Assembly: GCF_039534165.1 (NCBI RefSeq)
Contig: NZ_BAAAUX010000005.1
Location: forward strand, 248,001 to 312,000
Source: Saccharopolyspora_D taberi
GTDB taxonomy: Bacteria; Actinomycetota; Actinomycetes; Mycobacteriales; Pseudonocardiaceae
Reading direction: 5' to 3'
Length of the DNA: 64,000 nt
Positions 8,217 to 17,462 of this stretch are shown here, one piece after another; within the stretch, counting starts at the first letter, position 1; every line of letters begins with the position of its first letter. Both the position numbers and the translations under genes were made by a program. Below the pieces are notes generated by a model. It did not search any database. It had not been told where the DNA came from and saw only the letters and a list, made by a program, of their open reading frames with translations.

Positions 8217-11200
8217 GTGCACCTGAAGAGCCTGACGCTCAAGGGATTCAAGTCCTTCGCCTCGGCCACCACGCTGCGCTTCGAACCCGGCATCACCTGC
8301 GTCGTCGGCCCCAACGGCTCCGGCAAGTCCAACGTCCTCGACGCCCTGACCTGGGTGATGGGCGAGCAGGGCGCGAAGGCGCTGCGCGGCGGCAAGATGG
8401 AGGACGTCATCTTCGCCGGCACCGCCGGGCGCGCCCCGCTCGGGCGCGCCGAGGTGACGCTGACCATCGACAACAGCGACGGCGCGCTGTCCATCGACTA
8501 CACCGAGGTCTCGATCACCCGCCGGATGTTCCGCGACGGCGCCAGCGAGTACGAGATCAACGGCAACTCCTGCCGGCTGATGGACGTCCAGGAACTGCTG
8601 TCGGACTCCGGCATCGGCCGCGAGATGCACGTCATCGTCGGCCAGGGCCAGCTCGCGTCGATCCTGCAGGCCAAACCCGACGAGCACCGCAGGCTCATCG
8701 AGGAAGCCGCGGGAGTGCTCAAGCACCGCAAGCGCAAGGAGAAGGCGCTGCGCAAGCTGGACGCGATGCAGGCGAACCTGACCCGCCTGACCGACCTCAC
8801 CAGCGAACTGCGCCGCCAGCTCAAACCGCTGGGCAAGCAGGCCGAGATCGCCCGCAAGGCCCAGACCGTGCAGGCCGACCTGCGCGACGCGCGGCTGCGG
8901 CTGATCGCCGACGACCTGGTCACCGCCCGCGCCGAGCTCGCCCGCGACGAGGCCGACCAGGAGACCGCGAAGGCCAAGCGCGCCGAGGTCGAGCGCGCGC
9001 TGCAGTTCGCGCAGTCCGAGGAGAAAACCCTCGAAGAGGCCGTCGCCGCCGACGCGCCGCGGCTCAACCGCGCGCAGGAGACCTGGTACCGGCTGTCCGC
9101 GCTGGAAGAACGCCTGCACGGCACGCTGCGGCTCGCCGCCGAGCGGCACCGCCACCTGACCGCGCAGACCGAGGAGCAGCGCAGCGGGCGCGACCCCGAC
9201 CAGCTGGAGGCCGAGGCCGAGGAGGCCGCCGAGCGCGAGATCGAGCTCCGCGAGGAGATGGAGCAGGCGCGCGAGGTGCTGTCCGAGGTCGTGCGGCGGC
9301 GCTCCGAGCTGGAGTCCTCGTTGCAGGCCGCCGAGCAGGCGCACATGGCCGCGGTCCGGGCCATCGCCGACCGCCGCGAGGGCGCGGCGCGGCTGTCCGG
9401 TCAGGTCGAGTCGATGCGCAGCAAGGCGAGCGCCACCGCCGACGAGATCGAGCGGCTGTCGGCCGCGCTGGCCGAGGCGCGGGAACGCGCCGAGGTCGCC
9501 GAGCAGGCGGTCGCCGACGCGGAGGCGGAAAGCGACGGGTTCGACTCCGACGACGCCGGGCTCGACGACCGCCGCGCGACCGCGGCGGAGGCGCGCGACG
9601 CCGCGCGGGCGCGGGTTGAGGAGCTGGTGCGCGACGAGCGCGCGACCGAGCGCGAGATCGCGTCCTGGAAGGCGCGGGTCGAAGCGCTGTCGATGGGCTT
9701 GCGCCGCAAGGACGGCGCGGGCGCGCTGCTGGCCGCCGGCGACCGGGTGCCGGGCCTGCTCGGGTCGGTCGCGAAGCTGCTGACCGTCGAGCCGGGCGCG
9801 GAGGTCGCGCTGGCGGCGGTGCTGGGCGCGGTGGCCGACGCGGTCGCGGTCAGCGGCGTCGGCGACGCCGTGGCGGCGCTGGAGCTGCTGCACTCCGACG
9901 AGGCCGGCCGGTCCGGCATCCTCGTCGGCGGGTCCGAAGTGGACGACCGGTCGGCGTGGCCGGAACTGCCCGGATCCGCGCGCTGGGCCGTAGACCTGGT
10001 GCAGGCTCCGGACGGCCTGCGCCCGGCGGTGACCAGGGCGCTGGACCGGATGGCGGTCGTCGACGACCTCGCCGCCGCGCGGGCGCTGGTCGAGGCGCAC
10101 CCCGGAGTCCGCGCGGTCACCGCGTCCGGCGACGTCATCGGCTGCCACTGGGCGATCGGCGGCTCCGACGACAAGCAGAGCGTCATCGAGGTGCAGGCCG
10201 CCGTCGACGAGGCCGAACGGGAACTCGCCGCCGCCGAACGCCGCCTCGAACAGCACTCCGCCGCCCTCGAAGGCGCCCGCGCCGAGGAGGAGGCGCGCCG
10301 CGACGAGGTCCGCGCGATCAAGGAGCAGATCAACGACGCCAAGGTGCGCCGCGCCCGCAGCACCGAACGGCTTTCCAGCCTGCAGAAGGCGGCCCGCTCG
10401 GCCACCGCCGAGGTCGACCGGTTGCAGGTGCAGCGCACCAACGTCGAGCGCTCCCGCGAAGACGCCCTGGCCAAGCTCGCCGACCTCGAAGAACGGCTCG
10501 CGACCGTCAAGTTCGAGCAGGACGAGCAGCCCGAGCCGGACACGGCCGAGCGCGACCGGCTCAACGGCGAGCTCAACGCCGTGCGGCAGGAGGAGATGGA
10601 CGCCCGGCTCGGCCAGCGCACGGCCGAGGAGCGCGCCCGCGCGGTCCAGGGCCGGGCGGACCAGCTGCGCCGAGCCGCCCGGCACGAGCGCGAAGCGCGC
10701 GCCCGTGCCGAAGCAGCGCGCCGCGCGCGGGAGCGCGGAGCGCGGGTCGCGAAGGCCGTCGTCGACGGAGCCGAGACGGCGTTGGAGCGCATCGCCGTCT
10801 CGCTGCGGACCGCGACGGAGGAGCGGGACGTGGCGCAGGCGCAGCAGAGCGAGCACGAGCAGGCGCTCGGCGCCGTGCGAGCGCGGGTGCGCGAGCTCGC
10901 GGGGGAGCTGGAGAAGCTCACCGACGCGGTGCACCGCGACGAAGTCGTGCGGGCGGAGCAGCGGCTGCGGATCGAGCAGCTCGAATCGAAGATCATCGAG
11001 GACTTCGGGATCGGACTGGACGACCTGGTCGACGAGTACGGCCCGACGGTCCCGGTTCCGCCCAGCCCGGCCGAGATCGCCGAGTACGAGGCGGCCAAGG
11101 AGCGCGGCGAGCAGGTCAGCGAACCGCCGCCGGTGCCCTTCGACCGCGGCACCCAGGAGCGGCGCGCCAAGCGGGCGGAGAAGGACCTCTCGCTGCTGGG

Positions 11201-11975
11201 CAAGGTGAACCCGCTCGCGCTGGAGGAGTTCGCGGCGCTGGAGGAGCGCTACAAGTTCCTGTCGACGCAGCTGGAGGACCTCAAGGCCACCCGCCGCGAC
11301 CTGCTCGACGTGGTCAAGGAGGTCGACGAGAAGATCCTGGAGGTCTTCAGCTCGGCGTTCCACGACGTGGCCGCGGAGTTCGAGAAGGTCTTCACCGTGC
11401 TGTTCCCCGGCGGCGCCGGGAAGCTGGTGCTCACCGAGCCGGACGACCTGCTCACCACCGGCGTCGAGGTGGAGGCGCGCCCGCCGGGCAAGAAGGTCAA
11501 GCGGCTGTCGCTGCTGTCCGGCGGGGAGAAGTCGCTGACCGCGGTGGCGATGCTGGTCGCGATCTTCCGCGCCCGGCCGTCCCCGTTCTACGTCCTCGAC
11601 GAGGTGGAGGCCGCGCTCGACGACACCAACCTGCGCCGCCTGATCACGCTGCTGGACCAGATCCGCGAGACCTCGCAGCTGATCATCATCACCCACCAGA
11701 AGCCGACGATGGAGATCGCCGACGCGCTCTACGGCGTGACCATGCGCGGCGACGGCATCACGACGGTGATCTCGCAGCGGCTGCGGGGGAAGAAGGAACC
11801 CGCGTCCGGAGGCGCGCCGGAGGCCGGGAGCGACTCGGAGGCCGGGGGCGCGTCTGAGGTCGGGCCGGAACCCGTTGGCCAGGTCGAACCGGAGCCCGCT
11901 CTCCAGAGCGAGCCCGAACCCACCCCCGAAGCCGAGGACGAGCGCCCCGCCGCCGACGACCCCGCCGCCGGCTGA
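8217..11975 (+). CDS. smc: Chromosome partition protein SMC
   Basis: A 1252-residue condensin ATPase, start GTG 8217. The N-terminal head has the Walker A VVGPNGSGKSNVLDAL at about residues 30-45. Two long Ala/Glu/Arg-rich coiled-coil arms run about 170-500 and 680-1030, separated by the hinge (about 505-660, beginning DRVPGLLGSVAKLL). The C-terminal head carries the signature LSLLSGGEKSLTAVAM near residue 1098 and Walker B FYVLDEVEAALDD near 1123. It organises and segregates the chromosome with ScpAB. The last roughly 70 residues are a Glu/Pro/Gly-rich acidic extension beyond the head, longer than usual. Confidence 0.97.
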   Translation: MHLKSLTLKGFKSFASATTLRFEPGITCVVGPNGSGKSNVLDALTWVMGEQGAKALRGGKMEDVIFAGTAGRAPLGRAEVTLTIDNSDGALSIDYTEVSITRRMFRDGASEYEINGNSCRLMDVQELLSDSGIGREMHVIVGQGQLASILQAKPDEHRRLIEEAAGVLKHRKRKEKALRKLDAMQANLTRLTDLTSELRRQLKPLGKQAEIARKAQTVQADLRDARLRLIADDLVTARAELARDEADQETAKAKRAEVERALQFAQSEEKTLEEAVAADAPRLNRAQETWYRLSALEERLHGTLRLAAERHRHLTAQTEEQRSGRDPDQLEAEAEEAAEREIELREEMEQAREVLSEVVRRRSELESSLQAAEQAHMAAVRAIADRREGAARLSGQVESMRSKASATADEIERLSAALAEARERAEVAEQAVADAEAESDGFDSDDAGLDDRRATAAEARDAARARVEELVRDERATEREIASWKARVEALSMGLRRKDGAGALLAAGDRVPGLLGSVAKLLTVEPGAEVALAAVLGAVADAVAVSGVGDAVAALELLHSDEAGRSGILVGGSEVDDRSAWPELPGSARWAVDLVQAPDGLRPAVTRALDRMAVVDDLAAARALVEAHPGVRAVTASGDVIGCHWAIGGSDDKQSVIEVQAAVDEAERELAAAERRLEQHSAALEGARAEEEARRDEVRAIKEQINDAKVRRARSTERLSSLQKAARSATAEVDRLQVQRTNVERSREDALAKLADLEERLATVKFEQDEQPEPDTAERDRLNGELNAVRQEEMDARLGQRTAEERARAVQGRADQLRRAARHEREARARAEAARRARERGARVAKAVVDGAETALERIAVSLRTATEERDVAQAQQSEHEQALGAVRARVRELAGELEKLTDAVHRDEVVRAEQRLRIEQLESKIIEDFGIGLDDLVDEYGPTVPVPPSPAEIAEYEAAKERGEQVSEPPPVPFDRGTQERRAKRAEKDLSLLGKVNPLALEEFAALEERYKFLSTQLEDLKATRRDLLDVVKEVDEKILEVFSSAFHDVAAEFEKVFTVLFPGGAGKLVLTEPDDLLTTGVEVEARPPGKKVKRLSLLSGGEKSLTAVAMLVAIFRARPSPFYVLDEVEAALDDTNLRRLITLLDQIRETSQLIIITHQKPTMEIADALYGVTMRGDGITTVISQRLRGKKEPASGGAPEAGSDSEAGGASEVGPEPVGQVEPEPALQSEPEPTPEAEDERPAADDPAAG

Positions 11976-11991
11976 GCCCGGGACCGGCCGG

Positions 11992-12273
11992 TCAGGGCGT
12001 CTGCCCGCCGCCGAGGACGAGCGCCCCGACGACCAGCGTGGTCACCAGCAGCAGCCGCCAGGCGAACGGCAGCCGGGCCCGGTGCGCCTCGGTGGCGGGC
12101 GGAATCCGCTGCGGCAGGGCGCGGTTCGACGGTCGCGGGCGGATCAGGTCGGTGCGGCACCGCTCGCACTCGGCGACGTGGGTGCGCAGCGCCAGCCATT
12201 CGACGCCCTCCAGCAGCCCGTCGGCGTAGGGCCGGAGCCGTTCCCGCAGCTCCTCGTGTTCCCGGTCGTCCAC
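11992..12273 (-). CDS. Zinc-finger anti-sigma-like membrane protein (orphan)
   Basis: A 93-residue protein if it starts at the GTG at 12273, chosen because GGGGG precedes it at the usual distance; an ATG at 12315 would give 107 residues. It contains LALRTHVAECERCRTDL, the H-x3-C-x2-C zinc-binding motif of zf-HC2 anti-sigma domains. A short arginine/proline linker and one membrane helix, WRLLLVTTLVVGALVLGG, sit at the C terminus. Proteins of this form usually hold an ECF sigma factor at the membrane, but no sigma factor gene is adjacent. It is convergent with smc, 16 bp between stops. Confidence 0.7.
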   Translation of the reverse strand: MDDREHEELRERLRPYADGLLEGVEWLALRTHVAECERCRTDLIRPRPSNRALPQRIPPATEAHRARLPFAWRLLLVTTLVVGALVLGGGQTP

Positions 12274-12452
12274 TGCGGACCCCCGTCCAGCGCGCGTTGC
12301 CGATTGCTTGTCCATCGACGCGGGACCGGCTGCGCTGAAGTGTTGATCTCCTGCGAGAGTGGCCTGAACGGTGCACCCAGCTCCCGTCGGAAGTACCTCC
12401 CGCGGAGGCATTAGTGTGTGCGCCGCGCCGTGTTCACGCCAGGAGGGCCACC

Positions 12453-13070
12453 ATGACCAACCCGTACGGGCAGCCGCCGGGTCACCAGCCGTATCCGCAG
12501 CAGGGGCAGCAGTTCCCGCCGCCCGGTGGGTACGCCCCGCCGTCCGGGCCGCAGCCGATGCCCCCGGCCATGCCGCCGCAGCCGCAACCGCAGGCGGGCT
12601 ACCCGCAGCAGCCGGGCGGCTACCCCCAGCCCCAGCCGGGCATGCCCGGCGCTCCGATGGCGCCGCCGATGGCTCCGCCGCCGCCCGGGATGGGCCGGGT
12701 CGTGATCGACTCCTCGTACTTCTGGCTGGCGTTCATCCTGGCCCTGTTCAAGCCGGGGATCACCATCAACGGGCAACCCGGTCCGGTCGCGACCTGGGGC
12801 AAGACCGTCATCGACCTGCCGCCCGGCCAGTACCAGATCCAGGTGCACACCAACTACCTCTGGAAGTTCGGCCACGCGGTGGCCGTCGTGCCGGTCACGG
12901 CGGGCCAGCAGGTCGACGTCTACTACAAGGCCCCCGCGGTCGCCTTCGGCGAGGGCGCCATCGGCCCGGTCCCGCAGGAAGTGCCGAACCTGGCGCTCGC
13001 GCTGGTGCTCTCGATCGGCGTCCCGGTGCTGATCTTCCTGCTCGGGCTCCTGCCGCTGCTGACGATGTGA
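12453..13070 (+). CDS. Pro/Gln-rich N-terminal membrane-associated hypothetical protein
   Basis: A 205-residue protein; ATG 12453 is preceded by AGGAGGG. The first 80 residues are a Pro/Gln/Gly/Tyr-rich disordered tail (GQPPGHQPYPQQGQQFPPP and similar). Residues about 85-160 form a beta-rich domain (KPGITINGQPGPVATWG, KTVIDLPPGQYQIQVHTNY, VPVTAGQQVDVYYKAP), and a membrane helix closes the protein (LALALVLSIGVPVLIFLLGLL). The pattern recalls actinobacterial envelope proteins with a cytoplasmic proline-rich tail. No family name or partner is evident. Convergent with the symporter gene, only 6 bp between stops. Confidence 0.7.
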   Translation: MTNPYGQPPGHQPYPQQGQQFPPPGGYAPPSGPQPMPPAMPPQPQPQAGYPQQPGGYPQPQPGMPGAPMAPPMAPPPPGMGRVVIDSSYFWLAFILALFKPGITINGQPGPVATWGKTVIDLPPGQYQIQVHTNYLWKFGHAVAVVPVTAGQQVDVYYKAPAVAFGEGAIGPVPQEVPNLALALVLSIGVPVLIFLLGLLPLLTM

Positions 13071-13076
13071 GCCCGC

Positions 13077-14579
13077 TCAGGGGGTCGTCTCCTCCAGGAC
13101 CGGTTCCTCCGGTGTGACGGTCGGCGGGTGCCGCAGCGACAGCAACCCGCCGACCAGCAGCGTGACCAGCACGCCGATCGGCGTGTACCAGGGGAACGCC
13201 AGCGCGCTCCGGCCGCCCTCGCCGTCCGGGAAGGTCGGGACCAGGATCACGAACGCCACCACCGCCACGGTGACCGCGAACGCGACCACCGCGTCGGTCT
13301 GGCTGGCCCGCTTCACCAGCAGTCCCAGGAAGAACGCGCCCAGCAGCGCGCCGTAGGTGTAGCCGGTGATGCTCAGCCCCAGCTCGATCACGGGGTTGTC
13401 GGTGTCGGTGAACATCGACGCGAACCCGAACAGCACCACGCCCCAGACCAGCACCCAGATCTTGGCCTGCCGCAGCACCGCGGCGTCGTCGAGCTGCTTC
13501 GTGGTCATCCGCTGGTAGATGTCGGTGACCGTCGAGGTGGCCAGCGAGTTCAGCGACGAGCTCATCGCCGCGGCGAGGATGCCCGCGATGAGCAGCCCGG
13601 CGATCCCCGGCGGCATCTCGGTGATGATGAACGTCGGGAACAGGTCGTCGTTGGTGGCCATGCCCATCTCCTTGGGCGCCACGCCCCGGTAGAACGACCA
13701 CAGCATGGTTCCGATCAGCAGGAACAGCCCGAACTGGAAGAACACCAGCACGCCGCTGCCGATCAGCGCGGTGCGGCTGGCCCGCAGCGTCCGGGTCGCC
13801 AGCAGCCGCTGCACGATCAGCTGGTCGGCGCCGTGCGAGGCCATCGACAGCATCGCGCCGCCGACGACCGCGGTGACGAACGAGTACGGCTCGGTCAGCA
13901 CCGACGACGAGAAGTCGAACAGCTGGAACTTGCCCTCCGCCAGCGCGGCGCCGAACCAGTCCGAGGGCAGCCTGCCCGCAAGCAGCGCCACCGCGATCAG
14001 CCCGCCGACGACGTAGAGCACCATCTGCAACGCGTCCACCCACACCACCGCGCGGGTTCCGCCGAGGTAGGTGTAAAGCACCGTGACGATCGTGATCACC
14101 AGGATGATCTGCCAGAACGACACCTCGAACCCGGCCGCCGCGAGCATCACCTTCACCGGGATCGCGGTGGCGAACAACCGCACGCCGTCGGCCAGCAGCC
14201 GGGTCACCAGGAACGTCGCCGACGCGGTGCCCTGCAGCCCGGACCCGAACCGCTCGCCCAGGTAGGCGTAGGCGGTGACCAGCTCGCCCTGGTAGTAGCG
14301 GGGCAGCAGCACGAACGCGACCACGATCCGGCCGACCAGGTAGCCGAGGGCCAGCTGGAGGAAGGTGAACGAGCCGAGGTAGGCCACCGTCGGGGTGCTG
14401 ATCACGGTCAGCGTGGAGGTCTCGGTCGCCACGATCGCGAAGCACACCGCCCACGACGGCATGTTGCGGTCGCTGACCATGAAGTCCTTGGCCGAGCGCT
14501 GACGGCCCCCGAGCAGCACGCCGAGGATCGGGACGAGGATCAGGTACCCGACGATGATGGTGACGTCAACGGGATGCAC
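13077..14579 (-). CDS. Sodium:solute symporter (SSS family)
   Basis: A 500-residue polytopic protein of the sodium:solute symporter family (LeuT fold, about 13 helices). Seen: the N-terminal DVTIIVGYLILVPILGVLLG helix, SAKDFMVSDRNMPSWAV, the ATETSTLTVISTPTVAY segment, and AAAMSSSLNSLATSTVTDIY with the conserved serine/threonine Na2-site region. The start ATG lies inside the end of anmK (14-bp overlap), so the two form an operon. SSS transporters near sugar kinases commonly import sialic acid, sugars or anhydro-muramic sugars. Import of anhydro-MurNAc or a related wall sugar is the inference from context. Confidence 0.85.
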   Translation of the reverse strand: MHPVDVTIIVGYLILVPILGVLLGGRQRSAKDFMVSDRNMPSWAVCFAIVATETSTLTVISTPTVAYLGSFTFLQLALGYLVGRIVVAFVLLPRYYQGELVTAYAYLGERFGSGLQGTASATFLVTRLLADGVRLFATAIPVKVMLAAAGFEVSFWQIILVITIVTVLYTYLGGTRAVVWVDALQMVLYVVGGLIAVALLAGRLPSDWFGAALAEGKFQLFDFSSSVLTEPYSFVTAVVGGAMLSMASHGADQLIVQRLLATRTLRASRTALIGSGVLVFFQFGLFLLIGTMLWSFYRGVAPKEMGMATNDDLFPTFIITEMPPGIAGLLIAGILAAAMSSSLNSLATSTVTDIYQRMTTKQLDDAAVLRQAKIWVLVWGVVLFGFASMFTDTDNPVIELGLSITGYTYGALLGAFFLGLLVKRASQTDAVVAFAVTVAVVAFVILVPTFPDGEGGRSALAFPWYTPIGVLVTLLVGGLLSLRHPPTVTPEEPVLEETTP

Positions 14580-15759
14580 GGGGCCTCCACTCTGGTTCCG
14601 GGCGAAGGATTCGCAGGCGCCGCGGGGTCTCCGCGGCAGGTTCGGGCAGCGCGAGCGGGGCCCGGCCGGGGGTGATGGCGCCGAGCAGCCGGGGGCCGCG
14701 CGCGCCGGTGGTGCCGGGCACGTTGCCGGGCAGGCCGTGCGCGGTGAGGAAGCCGAGCAGTGCGGTCAAGTACGCCTCCTTGCCGTCCGCGGGCAGTCCG
14801 AACTGATCACTGGTTCCCAGTGGGACGCCGTGATCGGCGAGCCGGTTGCGCAGCGCGGCGAGGAGAACGGGATTCGCGGTTCCGCCGCCCGACGCCACGA
14901 CCCGGTCCGCGCCGCGGCAGGCGTCGGCGATCGTGGCGGCGGTGAGCTCGGTCAGCGTCGCGAGCAGGTCGCCGTCGTCGACCCGGCCGCACCCGTCGAG
15001 CACGCGCGCGAGGTACGCGCGGTTGAAGTGCTCCTTGCCGGTCGACTTCGGCGGCTCCAGCGCGTAGTACGGATCGTCGAGCAGGACCTTCAGCAGGTCG
15101 GCGCGCACCGAACCGGTCGCGGCGATCGCGCCGTCGACGTCGTGCGCCAGCTCGCCACCGGTGACCATCCGGGCGGCGGCGTCGATGAGCGCGTTGCCGG
15201 GTCCGGTGTCGTAGGCGAGCGGATGTGCACCGCCGACGACGGAGATGTTGGCGATGCCGCCGATGTTGAGGGCGATGCTCACGCCGGGTTCGCCGCCCAG
15301 CCACAGCGAGTCGAGAACCCCGACCAGCGGTGCGCCGTGGCCGCCCGCGGCGACGTCGCGGGCGCGCAGGTCGGCGACCACCGGCAGCCCGGTCCGCTCG
15401 GCGATCCAGGCGGGCTGGCCGAGCTGGAGCGTGCCGCGGGCGCGGCCGTCCTCGACCCAGTGGTAGATCGTCTGCCCAAGCGAGGAGACCAGGTCGGCGG
15501 GGCCGAAGCGGCGCAGCGCGTCCGCGGCCACCTCGGCGAAGCACCGGCCGACCTCGGTGTCGAGCTCGCAGAGCTCGGCGGCGGTGGTCGCGGCGGGCGG
15601 CAGCGCCGCCAGGAGCCGCTCGCGGAGCTCGGGCGGGTAGCCGGAGGCGGTGTGGCCGAGCGGGCGGAGCTCGGCGGTGTCGCCGGAGAGCGCCAGCTCG
15701 CAGGCGGCGACGTCGACGCCGTCCATCGACGTTCCGGACAGGACCCCGAGCACTCGCAT
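14566..15759 (-). CDS. anmK: Anhydro-N-acetylmuramic acid kinase
   Basis: A 397-residue enzyme. The ATG at 15759 (MRVLGVLSGTSMDGVD) matches the usual N terminus; a GTG at 15777 would add six residues. Seen: ATP-binding LSGTSMDGVDVA, DLRARDVAAGGHGAPLV, LNIGGIANISV, the YDTGPGNALIDA motif and VVASGGGTANPVLL. It phosphorylates 1,6-anhydroMurNAc, released from peptidoglycan, to MurNAc-6-phosphate with hydrolysis of the anhydro ring, for cell-wall recycling. It overlaps the following symporter gene, pointing to a small uptake/recycling operon. It is divergent from ftsY. Confidence 0.95.
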   Translation of the reverse strand: MRVLGVLSGTSMDGVDVAACELALSGDTAELRPLGHTASGYPPELRERLLAALPPAATTAAELCELDTEVGRCFAEVAADALRRFGPADLVSSLGQTIYHWVEDGRARGTLQLGQPAWIAERTGLPVVADLRARDVAAGGHGAPLVGVLDSLWLGGEPGVSIALNIGGIANISVVGGAHPLAYDTGPGNALIDAAARMVTGGELAHDVDGAIAATGSVRADLLKVLLDDPYYALEPPKSTGKEHFNRAYLARVLDGCGRVDDGDLLATLTELTAATIADACRGADRVVASGGGTANPVLLAALRNRLADHGVPLGTSDQFGLPADGKEAYLTALLGFLTAHGLPGNVPGTTGARGPRLLGAITPGRAPLALPEPAAETPRRLRILRPEPEWRPRASR

Positions 15760-15886
15760 CAGTGTGGTGTATGCCACCTGCGGGAGGGACGCAAGCGCCG
15801 AGCCGGGTCAATTCGGTGAATCGCCCGCGCTGCTCCGCGAGCGGCCCTTTCACCGGATCGTCCCAGCAGGGTGCGAGGATGGTGGG

Positions 15887-17284
15887 GTGACCAGCTCGAA
15901 CCTGATTCTGATCGTCGTCGCCGTCCTGGTGGTGCTCGCGGTCGCCGTGATCGCAGGCGTGGTGCTGAGCCGCAGGCGGCGGATCAGCCTGGGCCAGGAC
16001 GAGGCTGCCGAGGCCCGGAAGGAGACCGGTTACCAGGCCGGCGGGGGCATCAGCCTCTCCAGCGGTGGGACGGCCGCGCCGCCGGTGCACCCGGTGGAGG
16101 AGCGGCCGGAGGTGGAGGGGCAGCCGGGCGTCGGTGACGACGCGGCGGTGCCCCGCGACAGCGAGCGGCGCGGCATCGTCGACGTCCCGCTGCCCGACGG
16201 CCCGGCGCCGGCCGACACCGACGTCGAGGTTCCGGAGCAGCAGGCTCCCGCCGAGCCCGCTGTTGCGGAGCCCGCTGTCCCGGCACCGACCGCGCCGGAA
16301 CCCACCGCGCCGGAGCCGGAGCCCGCCGAGCCGGTCCGCGAGGAGATCGAGCCCACCGCCGGCAGGCTGGAGCGCCTGCGCGGCAGGCTGTCGCGGTCCC
16401 GGTCGACGCTGGGGCAGGGGCTGCTGGGCCTGCTGGGCGCCGGTGACCTCGACGAGGAGTCCTGGGAGGAGATCGAGGACACGCTGCTGATGGCCGACCT
16501 CGGCGCGGCCACGACCACCGAGATCACCGAGCGCCTCCGCTCGGAGATCGCCTCCCGCGGTCTCCGCACCTCCGAGGAGGTCCGCGGCCTGCTGCGCGAG
16601 GTCCTGGTCGACGCGCTCGGGCCGGACATGCCGCGTTCCGTGCAGGCCCTGCCGCACGGCGACCCGGCCGACGGCGGCAAGCCCGCGGTGGTCCTCGTGG
16701 TCGGCGTCAACGGCACGGGCAAGACCACGACGACGGGCAAGCTCGCGCGGGTCCTGGTGGCCGACGGCCGCACGGTGCTGCTCGGCGCGGCCGACACGTT
16801 CCGCGCGGCGGCGGTGGAGCAGCTGGCGACCTGGGGCGAGCGGGTCGGCGCGGAGGTCGTGCGCGGCAACGAGGGAGCGGACCCGGCGAGCGTCGCCTTC
16901 GAGGCGGTCAGCCGCGGCTCGGACACGGCGGTCGACACGGTGCTGATCGACACCGCGGGCCGCCTGCACACCAAGACCGGCCTGATGGACGAGCTCGGCA
17001 AGGTCAAGCGCGTGGTCGACAAGCGCGCCCAGGTGGACGAGGTCCTGCTGGTCCTGGACGCGACCACCGGCCAGAACGGCCTCACCCAGGCCCGGGTGTT
17101 CTCCGACGTCGTGGATGTGACCGGCATCGTGCTCACCAAGCTCGACGGCACCGCCAAGGGCGGAATCGTCTTCCAGGTCCAGCGCGAACTCGGCGTTCCG
17201 GTCAAGCTCGTCGGCCTCGGCGAGGGCCCCGACGACCTGGCCCCGTTCGAACCCGGCGCTTTCGTCGACGCCCTGCTGGGCTGA
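15887..17284 (+). CDS. ftsY: Signal recognition particle receptor FtsY
   Basis: A 465-residue GTPase; GTG 15887 follows GAGGATGG. It starts with a membrane anchor (LILIVVAVLVVLAVAVIAGVVL), then has a 100-residue acidic Pro/Ala/Glu linker typical of actinobacterial FtsY. The N domain begins about residue 155, and the G domain has VGVNGTGKTTTTGKLA near residue 272, DTFRAAAVEQL, DTAGRLHTK and TKLDGTAKGG. It docks ribosome-SRP complexes at the membrane by pairing its NG domain with that of Ffh, which is encoded 8 kb downstream. A strong terminator closes the gene. Confidence 0.97.
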   Translation: MTSSNLILIVVAVLVVLAVAVIAGVVLSRRRRISLGQDEAAEARKETGYQAGGGISLSSGGTAAPPVHPVEERPEVEGQPGVGDDAAVPRDSERRGIVDVPLPDGPAPADTDVEVPEQQAPAEPAVAEPAVPAPTAPEPTAPEPEPAEPVREEIEPTAGRLERLRGRLSRSRSTLGQGLLGLLGAGDLDEESWEEIEDTLLMADLGAATTTEITERLRSEIASRGLRTSEEVRGLLREVLVDALGPDMPRSVQALPHGDPADGGKPAVVLVVGVNGTGKTTTTGKLARVLVADGRTVLLGAADTFRAAAVEQLATWGERVGAEVVRGNEGADPASVAFEAVSRGSDTAVDTVLIDTAGRLHTKTGLMDELGKVKRVVDKRAQVDEVLLVLDATTGQNGLTQARVFSDVVDVTGIVLTKLDGTAKGGIVFQVQRELGVPVKLVGLGEGPDDLAPFEPGAFVDALLG

Positions 17285-17296
17285 GCACCCTTCCCG

Positions 17297-17340
17297 GACC
17301 GGCCTCCTGCGCTTCGCGCGGGGGGCCGGTCTTTGTTTCG
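17297..17340 (+). terminator. Intrinsic terminator after ftsY
   Basis: A 16-bp stem with a TTC loop: GACCGGCC at 17297-17304 pairs with GGCCGGTC at 17324-17331, continuing inwards through two G:U pairs. It is followed by CTTTGTTTC. It lies 12 bp after the ftsY stop. Confidence 0.85.
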
Positions 17341-17462
17341 GGGCCACGATTCCCGGGCGTCGGCGCGAACATCCGGTGAGCAATCTGCGAAACAACTGCC
17401 CCATTCGGTGAATTTCGGACATGATCGGGCCGAGTCCGGAAGATCGCCGAAAGGGGATGCTC

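Noticed and set aside
7824..11696. A 1290-codon open frame on the minus strand across smc
   Set aside because: It is the antisense shadow of smc: composition is Leu/Arg/Gly/Gln-rich without domains, and the plus-strand smc has all SMC motifs. High G+C removes stop codons from the complementary frame.
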